DNA of 64,000 nt from Cupriavidus pauculus. GTDB taxonomy: Bacteria > Pseudomonadota > Gammaproteobacteria > Burkholderiales > Burkholderiaceae. The stretch covers positions 21,781 to 85,780 of the forward strand of contig NZ_PJRP01000022.1 in assembly GCF_002858765.1 (NCBI RefSeq). The letters are read 5' to 3'. Made by a program: the position numbers and the translations under genes. Positions 34,653-44,139 of this stretch are shown here, in pieces. The notes below the pieces were generated by a model that saw only the letters and a program-made list of their open reading frames with translations, searched no databases and was not told the origin of the DNA. Position 1 is the first letter of the stretch; every line of letters starts with the position of its first letter.

Positions 34653-36986
34653 TCATTCGAGCGTGAACCTCGCTTCCTTGACGGCAGCCGAGTCAAAACC
34701 CACCTGCACGTTGAATTCGCCCGGTTCGGCCACGTATTCGAGGCTGGTGTTGTAGAACCGGAGCTTGTCCTCGCCGATCGGAAAGTCGATCACGCGCGAT
34801 TCGCCCGGTGCCAGCATCACTTTGCGGAAGTCCTTGAGCTCCTTGACTGGCCGCACGGTGGATGCCATCACGTCCTGCAGATACAGCTGCAGCACCGTTT
34901 CGCCGGCACGGTCGCCGGTGTTCTTCACGGTCACGCTGGCCGTGAGCTGACCGTCGCGGGCCAGTTTCGCGCCGGACAGCCGCACATCGGACATGCTGAA
35001 CGTGGTGTAGCTCAGGCCGTAGCCGAACGGGTACAGCGGGCCGTATTCCTCCTCGAAGTACTGCGAGGTGTAGTTCGGCGCCTTGCCCGGCGTGAACGGC
35101 CGGCCAATGCGCAGCGCGTTGTAGTACGTGGGAATCTGGCCCAGCGAGCGCGGGAACGTGACCGGCAGCTTGCCCGACGGATTGGCATCGCCGAACAGCA
35201 GGTCGGCGATGGCATGGCCGCCCTCGGTGCCGGGATACCAGGCCTCCAGAATGGCGTCGGCGTTCTCTTTTTCCCAGTTGATCGTCAGCGGGCGGCCGTT
35301 CATCAGTACCAGAACCAGTGGCTTTCCGGTGCGCTTGAGCGCCTTGAGCAGGGCCAGCTGGCTGCCGGGCAAGCCCAGGCTGGACCGGCTCGACGCCTCG
35401 TGCGACATGCCGCGCGTCTCGCCCACCGCCACCACGATCGTTTCCGCGCCACGCGCCACGCGCACGGCTTCGTCGATCATGTCGCCGTCGGCGCGCTTGT
35501 CCTGCACCACCTCGGGGTCGTCCCAGTTCAGGAAGTTCAGGTAGCCCACCACGCGCGGGTCGTCGGTGATATTGGCGCCGCGCGCGTAGGTCACCTGGCC
35601 CTTGCCGGCCAGCGCATCGCGCATGCCCTGCAGCAGCGTGACCGACTGCTTCGGTACGCCTGCGGCCGACCAGCTGCCCATCATGTCGATCTGCGCATCG
35701 GCCAGCGGGCCGATCACGGCCACCGTGCCGCCTTTCTTCAGCGGCAGCGTGCGATGGCGGTTTTCCAGCAGCACCATCGACTTGCGCGCCGCGTCGCGCG
35801 CTTCGGCGCGGTGCAGGCGGCTTTCGGCATTGACGTCGGGCGGATCGTCGGCGGCGCGGCCGATGCGGCGGAACGGGTCCTGGAACAGGCCCATGTCATA
35901 CTTGGCGTTCAGCACTTCGCGTACCGCTTCATCGATCAGCGACATCGGCACCGCGCCGGACTTGACCAGCGTGGGCAACTGTTCGAGGTAGCGCGTATCG
36001 GCCATGCTCATGTCCACGCCGGCCTCGATGGCCAGCCTGGCGGCGTCGCGGCCCGTGCTGGCCACGCCATGGCGCAGCAATTCGTCGATGGCGCCGTGGT
36101 CGCTCACGGTCACGCCCTTGAAGCCCCATTCCTTGCGCAGCAGGTCGCGCAGCAGCCATTTGTTGGACGTGGCCGGCTGGCCGTTGACCGAGTTCAGCGC
36201 GATCATCACGCCGCCGGCGCCCGCTTCCAGGCCGGCGCGGTAGGGCGGCAGGTAGTCGTTGTACATGCGCTGCGGGCTCATGTCGACGGTGTTGTAGTCG
36301 CGACCGCCTTCCACGGCGCCGTACAGCGCGAAATGCTTGACGAACGCCATCACGCTGTCCGGGTTGGCCGGCGACGTACCCTGAAAGCCTTTCACGCTGG
36401 CGCGAGCGCATTGGGAAACCAGGAACGGGTCTTCGCCGAAGCCTTCCGACGTGCGGCCCCAGCGCGGGTCGCGCGAGATGTCGACCATCGGCGCGAACGT
36501 GGCGTCCAGGCTGTCGGATGCGGCCTCCTGGCCGGAAATCCGTGCGGCCTTTTCCACCACGCCCATGTCCCAGCTCGACGCCAGGCCCAGGCTGATCGGG
36601 AACACGGTGCGGTGGCCATGTACCACGTCATAGGCAAAGAAGATCGGAATCTTCATGCGACTGCGCATGGCAGCTTCCTGCAGCGGGCGATTATCCTTGC
36701 GCGTGACGGAGTTGAACGTGCCGCCAACGCGTCCGGCCGTGATTTCCTCCATCAGCTTCGGCGCGGGCATCTCGGGCCCGATGCTGATCAGGCGCAGCTG
36801 GCCGATCTTCTCGTCCAGCGTCATCCGGCCGATCAGGCTGTCGATGAACGCCTGCCTGTCGGCGGCAGTGGCCGGGTTGGCCGACGCCGGGGCGGCAGTG
36901 TCGGCGGGTGCGGCAGGGGCGGCGCCGGCAAACATGGGCGCGCAGGCAAGGCTGGCGGCAAGCGCCAGCGTGGAAAGCATTCGCAT
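34653..36986 (-). CDS. bglX: Periplasmic beta-glucosidase (GH3)
   Basis: A 777-aa glycoside hydrolase family 3 enzyme exported by a signal peptide (cleavage near residue 22, AGA-APA). It follows E. coli BglX closely: DVVHGHRTVFP at 120-130, DPRWGRTSEGFGEDP at 173-187, KHFALYGAVEGGRDYNTVD at 217-235, and nucleophile Asp296 in GVTVSDHGAI. A GH3 C-terminal domain and a fibronectin-III-like end (VKNTGDRAGETVLQLY) complete it. It hydrolyses beta-glucosides in the periplasm; whether it acts on glucans made by the neighbouring OpgG is only a suggestion. Confidence 0.93.
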   Translation of the reverse strand: MRMLSTLALAASLACAPMFAGAAPAAPADTAAPASANPATAADRQAFIDSLIGRMTLDEKIGQLRLISIGPEMPAPKLMEEITAGRVGGTFNSVTRKDNRPLQEAAMRSRMKIPIFFAYDVVHGHRTVFPISLGLASSWDMGVVEKAARISGQEAASDSLDATFAPMVDISRDPRWGRTSEGFGEDPFLVSQCARASVKGFQGTSPANPDSVMAFVKHFALYGAVEGGRDYNTVDMSPQRMYNDYLPPYRAGLEAGAGGVMIALNSVNGQPATSNKWLLRDLLRKEWGFKGVTVSDHGAIDELLRHGVASTGRDAARLAIEAGVDMSMADTRYLEQLPTLVKSGAVPMSLIDEAVREVLNAKYDMGLFQDPFRRIGRAADDPPDVNAESRLHRAEARDAARKSMVLLENRHRTLPLKKGGTVAVIGPLADAQIDMMGSWSAAGVPKQSVTLLQGMRDALAGKGQVTYARGANITDDPRVVGYLNFLNWDDPEVVQDKRADGDMIDEAVRVARGAETIVVAVGETRGMSHEASSRSSLGLPGSQLALLKALKRTGKPLVLVLMNGRPLTINWEKENADAILEAWYPGTEGGHAIADLLFGDANPSGKLPVTFPRSLGQIPTYYNALRIGRPFTPGKAPNYTSQYFEEEYGPLYPFGYGLSYTTFSMSDVRLSGAKLARDGQLTASVTVKNTGDRAGETVLQLYLQDVMASTVRPVKELKDFRKVMLAPGESRVIDFPIGEDKLRFYNTSLEYVAEPGEFNVQVGFDSAAVKEARFTLE

Positions 36987-37215
36987 TGTTCGTTGTCTCT
37001 GATGGGCGGACTGGCGGACGCACTGCCGGGATCATCGGGCCCCATGATGCGGCAAGGGCGCATGCCCGGCTGTCGCCACGTGTCTGACAGGCACGTCAGG
37101 CGAAATCGGTTATTTTTCTGAACTGCGCCGCAAGTTTACAGCCTTACTGTGCCTAAAATGGCTAGTTTGTGGCCCCTGTGTGGCTTTTTCCGATGTAAAT
37201 CCAGGAGGTTGATTG

Positions 37216-38832
37216 GTGTTTGCCGCTTTCGTCGCTCGCCCCGTCGCGTCGTTTCGTAACAGGTTGCAATTTGTCTTGCCGGGCGTCGCCCTTGTCGGAT
37301 GCCTGCTCGGCGCCGCGCAGGCGCAAGCGTTTTCGCTGGATGACGTAACCGCCCGCGCGAAGAAACTGGCCGACCAGCCCTATGCGGCGCCGGTCAGCAA
37401 CCTGCCGCCCGTCTTTGCGCAGATGCAGTTCGGCGACTACATCAAGATCCAGCCGAAGATGGACAACGTGGAGTGGAAAGGGGAGGGCACGCCGTTCAAG
37501 CTCGGCTTCTACCACCAGGGTATGCATTTCAGTACGCCGGTGCGGATCAACGAGATCGTCGACAGCCGCGTCCATGAGATCAAGTACGAACCCAGCCGCT
37601 TTGATTTTGGCGATCTCAAGCTCGACAAGGCCGCCACCAACAAGCTTGGCTATGCGGGCTTTCGGGTGCTGTACCCGATCAACCGCGCCGACAAGCTGGA
37701 CGAGGTGATGAGCGTACTGGGCGCCAGCTATTTCCGGGTGATCGGCAAGGGGCAGGTCTACGGTCTGTCGGCGCGGGGCCTGGCGATCAACACCGGGCTG
37801 TCCGAGCCCGAGGAATTCCCGGCCTTCCGCGAGTTCTGGATCGAGCGGCCGAAGCCCGAAGACAAGCGCCTGGTGTTCTACGCGCTGCTGGATTCGAAGA
37901 ACGCCACGGGCGCCTATCGCTTCGAGCTGCAGCCCGATTCCGACGCGGTGCTGAAGGTGCAGGCGCGCGTCTTCATGCGCGGCGCGGTCAAGAAGGTGGG
38001 TATTGCGCCGCTGACCAGCATGTTCCTGTTCGGCCCGCAGCAGATGCGCGATGCCAACAATTTCCGCCCGGCGCTGCATGACTCGAATGGCCTGGCGATC
38101 CATACCGGCGACGGCGAATGGCTCTGGCGCCCGCTGAACAACCCGAAGTACGTGGCGCTGAGCATGTTCCAGGTGAACAATCCGCGCGGCTTCGGCCTGA
38201 TGCAGCGCGGCCGGGATTTCTCGTCATATGAGGACCTGAAGGACCGCTACGACCTGCGCCCGAGCGCGTGGATCGAGCCGCAGGGCGACTGGGGACGCGG
38301 CAAGGTCGAACTGGTGGAGATTCCCACACCGGACGAAACCAACGACAACATCGTGTCGTTCTGGACGCTCGACCAACTGCCGCCGAAGGGCACGCCGATC
38401 AGGGCCGACTACACGATCCACTGGACCATGGACGAGCGCGGCATGTTCGCGAAGGACCTGGCGTGGGCCAGGCAGACGCTGCGCACGGCCGGTGAGATCA
38501 CGCAGAAGAACCTGATCCGTCATCTGGATGGCAGCTTGGGCTTCGTGATCGATTTCGAGGGCGGCCCGCTGGCCTCGCTGCCGGCGAATACGCTGGTGCA
38601 GGCGCAGTTCAGCGTCGGTGACAACGCCGAGGTCATCGAGAACGTGCTGCAGCCGAATCCGGTGACCAAGGGCTATCGCGTGACGCTGCGCATCAAGGTC
38701 AAGGATCCGAACAAGGTGGTGGAAATGCGCGAGGCCCTGGTGGCCAACGGCAAGCCGCTCAGCGAGACCTGGAGCTACCAGATCCCGCCGGGTACCGCCA
38801 ACCAGCCGACGCCGGCCCAGGCCGTCAAGTAA
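37216..38832 (+). CDS. opgG: Periplasmic glucan biosynthesis protein OpgG
   Basis: A 538-aa periplasmic protein needed for osmoregulated periplasmic glucan synthesis, probably by acting on the glucan backbone. After a signal peptide (cleavage around AQA-QAF) it shows [57 protein letters not shown] and [19 protein letters not shown], all typical of OpgG/MdoG. It starts at GTG 37,216, seven bases after AGGAGG. No opgH glucosyltransferase lies next to it, unlike enteric opgGH. OpgD is a related alternative, but the signal is not twin-arginine. Confidence 0.9.
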   Translation: MFAAFVARPVASFRNRLQFVLPGVALVGCLLGAAQAQAFSLDDVTARAKKLADQPYAAPVSNLPPVFAQMQFGDYIKIQPKMDNVEWKGEGTPFKLGFYHQGMHFSTPVRINEIVDSRVHEIKYEPSRFDFGDLKLDKAATNKLGYAGFRVLYPINRADKLDEVMSVLGASYFRVIGKGQVYGLSARGLAINTGLSEPEEFPAFREFWIERPKPEDKRLVFYALLDSKNATGAYRFELQPDSDAVLKVQARVFMRGAVKKVGIAPLTSMFLFGPQQMRDANNFRPALHDSNGLAIHTGDGEWLWRPLNNPKYVALSMFQVNNPRGFGLMQRGRDFSSYEDLKDRYDLRPSAWIEPQGDWGRGKVELVEIPTPDETNDNIVSFWTLDQLPPKGTPIRADYTIHWTMDERGMFAKDLAWARQTLRTAGEITQKNLIRHLDGSLGFVIDFEGGPLASLPANTLVQAQFSVGDNAEVIENVLQPNPVTKGYRVTLRIKVKDPNKVVEMREALVANGKPLSETWSYQIPPGTANQPTPAQAVK

Positions 38833-38852
38833 GGGCTGCCGGCACGACTACA

Positions 38853-38878
38853 GGGCCAGCCACGCGCTGGCCCTTTTT
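38853..38878 (+). terminator. Rho-independent terminator of opgG
   Basis: GGGCCAGC (38,853-38,860), loop CACGC, GCTGGCCC (38,866-38,873), followed by TTTTT. It lies 20 bases after the opgG stop. Confidence 0.92.
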
Positions 38879-38887
38879 CATTGCCAT

Positions 38888-39118
38888 CTATCGGCCGGAC
38901 ACGCGGGCGCGCAGCGGCTTCAGCAGGTCCGCAAGACCGTTGTGGTCGAGCTCATGCATCAGCGCCAGCAGCCGGCCGATCTCGCCGGGCGGAAAGCCCT
39001 CGCGCGCAAACCAGTTCAGGTAGTTGCCCGGCAGGTCGGCGATCAGTGTGCCCTTGTGCTTGCCGAAGGGCATTTCTCGTGTGACGAGCAGGAGTAGCGA
39101 TTCGCTGTCCGGCAGCAT
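38888..39118 (-). CDS. DUF3820 family protein
   Basis: A 76-aa protein with the DUF3820 pattern MPFGKHKGTLIADLPGNYLNW followed by FPPGEIGRLLALMHELDHN. The family is widespread in proteobacteria and resembles the nuclease-associated small domains seen in DNA-repair exonucleases, but its function is unknown. The start at 39,118 is the second of two overlapping ATGs (ATGCATG) after AGGA. Confidence 0.85.
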   Translation of the reverse strand: MLPDSESLLLLVTREMPFGKHKGTLIADLPGNYLNWFAREGFPPGEIGRLLALMHELDHNGLADLLKPLRARVSGR

Positions 39119-39313
39119 GCATGCGTTTCCTAGGGTAGAGAGCGCGCATTGTAGCGCCGCGTGGCGCGTGCTACCCACCGCCTTGGTCCTCTCCGCGCGG
39201 CCCGGCGCCTAGCACGGCGGCGCGGCGCAGACATACCGCTTGCGTGATCCGGCCCATTTCCGGTAGTCTCCGTTTTGCATACAAAAAATGAACGCAAATC
39301 GGAGACAATCCAC

Positions 39314-39607
39314 ATGGAGCTTGCCGCTCAAATCCCTCAGTTGCTGACTGGTCTGGAATGGTCGGGGTGCGCCCTGGCCATGAGTGGATCGTTCCTGGTG
39401 GCGCTGCACAATCGTGCGTCGCGCTGGGGATGGATCGCGTACCTGTGCTCGAACCTGGTGTGGAGCGCCTTTGCACTGGTCACGGGCACCTATGGCCTGT
39501 TCGTCCAGCAGCTGGGCTTCACGGCCACCAGCCTGTACGGACTGTATCGCCACACGCGGCATTACCGTCAGGAGGCACGCGCAGCGCGCGGTCCACAGGC
39601 GGCCTGA
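39314..39607 (+). CDS. Small membrane protein of unknown function
   Basis: A 97-aa protein with three hydrophobic segments (about residues 14-33, 38-56 and 58-75) and a basic C-terminus (RHTRHYRQEARAARG), consistent with an inner membrane protein with its tail inside. The pattern ASRWGWIAYLCSNLVW recalls small PnuC-like or sugar-transport-like membrane proteins of Burkholderiaceae, with no known role. GGAG precedes the ATG at 39,314. Confidence 0.8.
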   Translation: MELAAQIPQLLTGLEWSGCALAMSGSFLVALHNRASRWGWIAYLCSNLVWSAFALVTGTYGLFVQQLGFTATSLYGLYRHTRHYRQEARAARGPQAA

Positions 39608-39641
39608 GCGGCTCGGTCGGCAAGCCGCCACCCAAGCCGGT

Positions 39642-39848
39642 TCAGCGTGCTTTCTTCAGCGCCGCGGCCTTGTAGATCGCCTTCTTGCCGGATTTGGCAC
39701 TCTTGACCTCGTACTGCGGGTCGTCGGGAGATGCCTTGGCCACATGACCGCCCGCACGGGCCGTACCGGTCACCTTGCGGGTGACCGTGCCCGCCGTGGG
39801 GCCCTGAGAAGTTTGCCAATGGACCTTGTCGCCCTTCGATAGCGTGGC
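39642..39848 (-). CDS. DUF2945 (HVA1/Tudor-like) family protein
   Basis: A 68-aa basic protein starting MATLSKGDKVHWQTSQGPTA and followed by GTVTRKVTGTA, with a Gly-His and Pro-Gln-Tyr-Glu-Val core and a Lys-rich end. This is the small SH3/Tudor-like DUF2945 domain. GGAG lies seven bases before the ATG at 39,848. Function is not known. Confidence 0.85.
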   Translation of the reverse strand, partial: ATLSKGDKVHWQTSQGPTAGTVTRKVTGTARAGGHVAKASPDDPQYEVKSAKSGKKAIYKAAALKKAR

Positions 39849-40011
39849 CATGCCGGTCTCCTGATTGGCGGCGACGGGGTTGCCGTCAGTGCCCGCCGTC
39901 AAAGCAACGCGCGTGCCGCCCATCCGGACTAACTGCGGCCAGCCGGGAAGCGTGAAACTTCCCGGCCCACCCTGACGTCGAAGCCTGCATTGCTACGATT
40001 CAGGCTCTACC

Positions 40012-40161
40012 ATGCGCGTCATCTTCAGCACGATCGGCATATTTTTCCTGCTGGCTTCGGCCCAGGGGTGCACCACCGTTTCCGATATCGGCGAGCGGCA
40101 ATCGAGCGTGACCGCCTACGGCACCGTGGATGCTGGCGTAAGCGTCACCCGGGACCGGTAG
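40012..40161 (+). CDS. Very small putative lipoprotein (49 aa)
   Basis: A 49-codon frame encodes a charged start, a hydrophobic run (VIFSTIGIFFLLASAQG) and Cys20, which fits a lipoprotein signal peptide with an imperfect lipobox (SAQGC). The mature part would be only 30 residues. It ends at TAG 40,159-40,161, between a DUF2945 gene and the convergent quinone reductase. No strong ribosome site is visible. Coding status is supported by the signal-like N-terminus only. Confidence 0.55.
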   Translation: MRVIFSTIGIFFLLASAQGCTTVSDIGERQSSVTAYGTVDAGVSVTRDR

Positions 40162-40202
40162 GCTGATAACTCCCTCCGAGCCGCCCCCGTCGATTTCAGA
40201 GC

Positions 40203-40991
40203 TCAGGCCGCCTCGGACACATGGGCCGCATAGCCGGTCTGTCCCGCGGCGATATCGGACCGCAGCGTCAGCGCCGGAATCTCGTAGGCGCCGCTGTTCT
40301 GCGGACGAAACGCGATTGGGGCGGCGGTGAAGAGCTGGTCCAGCCGCTCGCCCAGCGCATCGGTCGTGGCCTGGTAGCGCGCCGCGTCCATGCGGTTGGT
40401 GCGATAGACCAGGAACGGGGGCAGCACGTCGAAGCCCGGGTAGAACAGGATGCCGTGCTGGATCGGGAACAGGATGTCGTCCATCGGCCCGTTGATGCCG
40501 CGCGGGCCGTAGTGCGATTCCCAACCGCCCGTGGTCACCATCAGCATCGCCCGCTTGCCGGCCAGATTGCCTTCGCCATACCGGTTGCCCCAGCGCGCGT
40601 CCGAGTGCTCGCCCACGCCGTACGCGAAACCGTAGGCGTACACGCGTTCGACCCAGCCCTTGAGGATGGCCGGCATCGAGAACCACCAGAGCGGAAACTG
40701 CAGGATCACGGCGTCGGCCCAGCGCAGCTTTTCCTGCTCCCGGACGATATCGGGGCTCTGCACGCCGTTCTCGAAGGCGTGACGGGAATCGAGCGAGGGG
40801 TGGAATGGTGCGCCACCGGGTCGGCGCTCCAGCGTATCTCCGGCATCGAGCGGTGCCTTCCACTGCATGGCATAGAGATCCGATACCTGCACCTGGTGCC
40901 CGGCGGCTTCCAGTCGTTGCACCGCAAAATCCCGCAGCGACCCGTTCAGCGACGTGGGCTCGGGGTGGGCGTAAACAATCAGTACGTTCAT
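40203..40991 (-). CDS. FMN-dependent NAD(P)H dehydrogenase (quinone), NQO1/MdaB-like flavodoxin fold
   Basis: A 262-aa flavodoxin-fold quinone reductase. MNVLIVYAHPEPTSLNGSL is the FMN phosphate loop, WADAVILQFPLWWFSMPAILKGW the flavin-stacking region, and TTGGWESHYGPRGINGP the active-site loop with Tyr and His as in NQO1. The start is the ATG at 40,991; longer frames upstream would run across the promoter shared with the divergent LysR gene (41,101), which probably regulates it. Likely role: two-electron reduction of quinones under stress. Confidence 0.9.
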   Translation of the reverse strand: MNVLIVYAHPEPTSLNGSLRDFAVQRLEAAGHQVQVSDLYAMQWKAPLDAGDTLERRPGGAPFHPSLDSRHAFENGVQSPDIVREQEKLRWADAVILQFPLWWFSMPAILKGWVERVYAYGFAYGVGEHSDARWGNRYGEGNLAGKRAMLMVTTGGWESHYGPRGINGPMDDILFPIQHGILFYPGFDVLPPFLVYRTNRMDAARYQATTDALGERLDQLFTAAPIAFRPQNSGAYEIPALTLRSDIAAGQTGYAAHVSEAA

Positions 40992-41100
40992 GACAGCCTT
41001 CCATTGATCAATCGGTGAGGTCAGGATAGGCGCGGCTTGGGTATAGTAGAAATGAATATCCAGAATCCCAGCTATTAGCCATTGCAATGCGACACAAGCC

Positions 41101-42003
41101 ATGACCAACCTGCGTCGCCTCGACCTGAACCTGCTGGTCACGCTGGATGTGCTGCTGTCGGAGCACAACGTCACCCGCGCCGCGGAGCGCCTGCACTATT
41201 CGCAGCCGTCGGTCAGCGTGCATCTGGCCCGGCTGCGCGAGATCTTTGACGATCCACTGCTGTTGCCGGGGCCGCGCGGCATGCGACCCACCGCACGTGC
41301 CGAATCGCTGCGCGGGCCGTTGCGCGACGCGCTTGCCGCGCTGGAACTTGCGGTCGCGCCGGAACACCCGTTTGATCCGGCCGTGGCCACCGACACCTGG
41401 CGCATCGGGGCCACCGACTACAGCGAGTCGACGGTGTTGCTGCCCGCGTTGGCAGGGCTGCGCCAGGCCGCGCCCGGCACCCGGGTGGCCGTGGTGGAGA
41501 TGGTGCCGGCCAACCTCGTGCGGCAGGCGGAGCACGGCGACATCGATCTGGCCTTCCACACCACTGAAGGGTCTCCGGCATCGCTGCATCGCCTGCCGTT
41601 GTTCACCGAGCACTACGTGCTGGTGGGGCGCGCCGGGCATCCGCGCCTGAAGCGCAAGCCGACGCTCGCCCAGTTCTGCGCGCTGGAGCATGTGATCGTG
41701 TCGCCCGACGGCGGCGGCTTTTTCGGCGTCACCGACGAGGCGCTGGCGGCGGCGGGGCTTTCGCGTTGCGTGGCGCTGTCGGTGCCGCACTTCCTCTATG
41801 TGGCGGCCGTGGTGGCCAGCACCGATCTGGTGGCAATGCTGCCGGCGCGGCTGGTCGCCGACAACCCGGCGCTGCAGGTGATGGACGCCCCGATCGATGT
41901 CCCCGGTTACGAGATGTCGATGCTCTGGCACGAGCGCGTGCATCGCGACCCCGCGCACCAGTGGCTGCGCCAGGCCATCGTTGCATCGTTGCCCGCCGCC
42001 TGA
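41101..42003 (+). CDS. LysR family transcriptional regulator (NodD/LinR-type)
   Basis: A 300-aa regulator. The opening LRRLDLNLLVTLDVLLSEHN and VTRAAERLHYSQPSVSVHLARLR are typical of the NodD/PnbR/LinR branch. The sensor domain follows (HPFDPAVATDTWRIGATDYSE). It is divergent from the quinone reductase across a 109-base gap holding an ATAG-rich stretch with partial dyad symmetry, so it probably controls that gene. Confidence 0.92.
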   Translation: MTNLRRLDLNLLVTLDVLLSEHNVTRAAERLHYSQPSVSVHLARLREIFDDPLLLPGPRGMRPTARAESLRGPLRDALAALELAVAPEHPFDPAVATDTWRIGATDYSESTVLLPALAGLRQAAPGTRVAVVEMVPANLVRQAEHGDIDLAFHTTEGSPASLHRLPLFTEHYVLVGRAGHPRLKRKPTLAQFCALEHVIVSPDGGGFFGVTDEALAAAGLSRCVALSVPHFLYVAAVVASTDLVAMLPARLVADNPALQVMDAPIDVPGYEMSMLWHERVHRDPAHQWLRQAIVASLPAA

Positions 42004-42017
42004 GCGGGCACTCCGTT

Positions 42018-42470
42018 TCAGTTGCAGGCCGTGCCTGGCACGGGTTTGCCGGTGGTGGTCATCCCCTGGCAGGCATCGCCAGCCACTAGCGGGGCGTCGC
42101 CGGACTGGGCCGGTGCCAGCCGCAACTTGCCCGCAACGGTGCAGCAGCTGCGCGGCACGCTGACGTGTTGCGACTGCGGCTGACTCTGCGAAGGCGGCGA
42201 CTGTTGCGGCGATGGTTGCGAAGGTTGCTGCGGTTGCGAGGAGGGCGGTGACGATTGCTGTGGCGACAGCTTAATCGTCGGCATCGACTTGTTGGCGGAG
42301 GATGTCGGCGTCGAGGCATCGGAGCCGTCGGCGTCGGGCGCCGTGCACGTGCCCATGTTGCAGATCCGGTCACCCTTGCACTGCATGTCGTGCTGGCATC
42401 CCTGCCCCAGGGCGGGAAGGGTCCAGGCCAGGCCAATGGCCGAAAAAAGCAGAGCATTACGCAGGGACAT
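42018..42470 (-). CDS. Secreted Cys-rich, Gln/Pro/Ser-rich protein
   Basis: A 150-aa exported protein. After a signal peptide (ending about ALGQG) comes a compact Cys cluster CQHDMQCKGDRICNMGTC, a pattern shared with small disulfide-rich (Dickkopf-like) modules, then a 50-residue low-complexity linker of Ser, Gln and Pro, and a final segment with three Cys. GGGAGGGG lies directly before the ATG at 42,470. Function unknown; periplasmic or surface location is likely. Confidence 0.78.
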   Translation of the reverse strand: MSLRNALLFSAIGLAWTLPALGQGCQHDMQCKGDRICNMGTCTAPDADGSDASTPTSSANKSMPTIKLSPQQSSPPSSQPQQPSQPSPQQSPPSQSQPQSQHVSVPRSCCTVAGKLRLAPAQSGDAPLVAGDACQGMTTTGKPVPGTACN

Positions 42471-42894
42471 ATCCCCTCCCACACGATAAAACGCGCGGCA
42501 ACCGGCGCCATGCTTCGTGGGTACGGTACCCCGGCGCCGCATGTATTCAGCATAGGGCGACGCGTGCATGCGCCGCCATGCTCTTGTGCCCTATCCCACA
42601 GTGGCGGACCGGCCGCTGGATACCGGCGGATACAGGACTCCAGCGAAGGGCCATTGCGGCGGGGTCCGGCAGCGAAAACGGTTTTGCTTCACAATAGCGC
42701 CCTCGCGTAGTCGGGCCGCCCTCCGGCGGTACAACGCAGTACTACGTAGCAGTATCACCCGTATCACCCGCATTTCCCGCATTACCCATTACGACGCCGC
42801 ACCGGAGCACGCTGGAGCCCCCGAGGCAGGACGCAAGATCCTGCCCGCCAGTGCGCGGCGCAAAGCCATAACAAGTGTCTCGCGATCTCTCCTC
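42471..42894. other. Divergent promoter region, no gene seen
   Basis: A 424-base gap between the Cys-rich secreted protein and the MFS gene. It contains the start sites of both but no frame with coding character. A tandem run CCCGTATCACCCGCATTTCCCGCATTACCC (about 42,758-42,787) is a short imperfect repeat with 9-10-base period. Confidence 0.4.
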
Positions 42895-44139
42895 ATGACC
42901 GCTCCTTCCGGAAATTTCGATAACGTCCCCGATCTCGCCCCCCAAGCCCACACCGATACGCCCCGCGACCGTGCCGCCGACCGCCGCGCGCTGCTGGCGC
43001 TTGGTGTGGGCAGCTTTGGCATTGGCACCGGCGAGTTCGTCATCATGGGCCTGCTGCCCGATGCCGCCCGCGACCTGGCCGTCAGCATCCCCGAAGCCGG
43101 ACACCTGATCAGCGCCTACGCGCTGGGCGTGGTGATCGGTGCGCCGCTGCTGGCGGTGCTGGGCGCGCGCTGGCCGCGCCGCAACCTGCTGATCGCGCTG
43201 ATGGCGTTCTTTGCCATCGGCAACGTGGCCAGCGCGCTGGCGCCGAGCTACCTGTCGATGCTGGTCCTGCGGCTGCTGACCGGCTTTCCGCATGGCACTT
43301 ACTTTGGCGTGGCGGCGCTGGTGGCGGCCAGCCTGGTGCCGCGCGAGCGCCGGGCCCAGGCCGTGGGCCTGGTCATGCTTGGCCTGACCGTGGCGACGCT
43401 GGTGGGCGTGCCCATCGCGGCCGGCATCGGCACATGGTTGGGGTGGCGCGCGGCGTTCATGATCGTGGGCGCCATCGGCGCGTTGACGGTGCTGCTGGTC
43501 TGGTGCTGGGTGCCGTTCGTCCCGGCCGATCGCCATGCCAGCCCGCTGCGCGAGCTGTCGGCGCTGGCACGCAAGCAGGTGTGGTTCACGCTTGGCATCG
43601 GCGCGATTGGCTTTGGCGGCATGTTCGCGGTGTTCAGCTATGTCAAGCCGACCATGCTCGAAGTGGCGCACATGCCGGCCAGCGGCATCCCCATCGTGCT
43701 GGCGCTGTTCGGTGTCGGCATGGTGGCCGGCAACCTGGCGGGCGCCAAGCTGGCCGACCGCGCACTGATGCCAACCGTGGGCGGTGTGCTGGTGTGGTCG
43801 GCGCTGGTGCTCGGCGCGTTCGTGTTCACGGCGCACCACGCCTGGCTGGCGTCGCTGAACGTGATGCTGGTGGGCACGGCGGTGGCATTGGGCCCGCCGC
43901 TGCAGATCCGGCTGATGGACGTGGCCGGCGACGCACAGACGCTGGCCGCCGCGCTCAATCATTCGGCCTTCAACATGGCCAACGCGCTGGGCGCCTGGCT
44001 GGGCGGCGTGACCATCGCCGCCGGCATGGGCTGGACATCCACGGGTTGGGTTGGCGCGCTGCTGGCGCTGGGTGGCCTGATGGTGTTCGCGTGGTCTCTG
44101 GCCAGTGCGCCGCGCCGTGACGTTACCGTGACGGCTTGA
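42895..44139 (+). CDS. MFS transporter, AraJ/YdhP-type drug/sugar exporter
   Basis: A 414-aa 12-helix major facilitator. The DHA1 antiporter motif appears as GIGTGEFVIMGLLPDAARDL in helix 1, the loop-2-3 motif as GARWPRRNLL, and helix 4-5 as GFPHGTYFGVAALVAASLVP, all standard in the AraJ/YdhP/ PbuE set. The start at 42,895 follows a TCTCTCCTC region with no good ribosome site; longer frames upstream include non-hydrophobic sequence not found in the family. Its 3' end overlaps the convergent metallopeptidase gene by 17 bases. Substrate unknown. Confidence 0.88.
   Translation: MTAPSGNFDNVPDLAPQAHTDTPRDRAADRRALLALGVGSFGIGTGEFVIMGLLPDAARDLAVSIPEAGHLISAYALGVVIGAPLLAVLGARWPRRNLLIALMAFFAIGNVASALAPSYLSMLVLRLLTGFPHGTYFGVAALVAASLVPRERRAQAVGLVMLGLTVATLVGVPIAAGIGTWLGWRAAFMIVGAIGALTVLLVWCWVPFVPADRHASPLRELSALARKQVWFTLGIGAIGFGGMFAVFSYVKPTMLEVAHMPASGIPIVLALFGVGMVAGNLAGAKLADRALMPTVGGVLVWSALVLGAFVFTAHHAWLASLNVMLVGTAVALGPPLQIRLMDVAGDAQTLAAALNHSAFNMANALGAWLGGVTIAAGMGWTSTGWVGALLALGGLMVFAWSLASAPRRDVTVTA

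Noticed and set aside
34611-37121. 836-codon open frame on the plus strand opposite bglX
   Set aside because: It is the high-GC antisense of bglX. It is His/Arg/Gly-rich with no domain pattern, whereas bglX has full GH3 motifs.
40203-41174. N-terminally extended quinone reductase
   Set aside because: The extra 61 residues run across the shared promoter with LysR and lack family similarity; the start at 40,991 gives MNVLIVYAHPEPTS.
42568-44139. Extended MFS start at 42,568
   Set aside because: The added 109 residues are basic, not hydrophobic, and are not part of MFS proteins.
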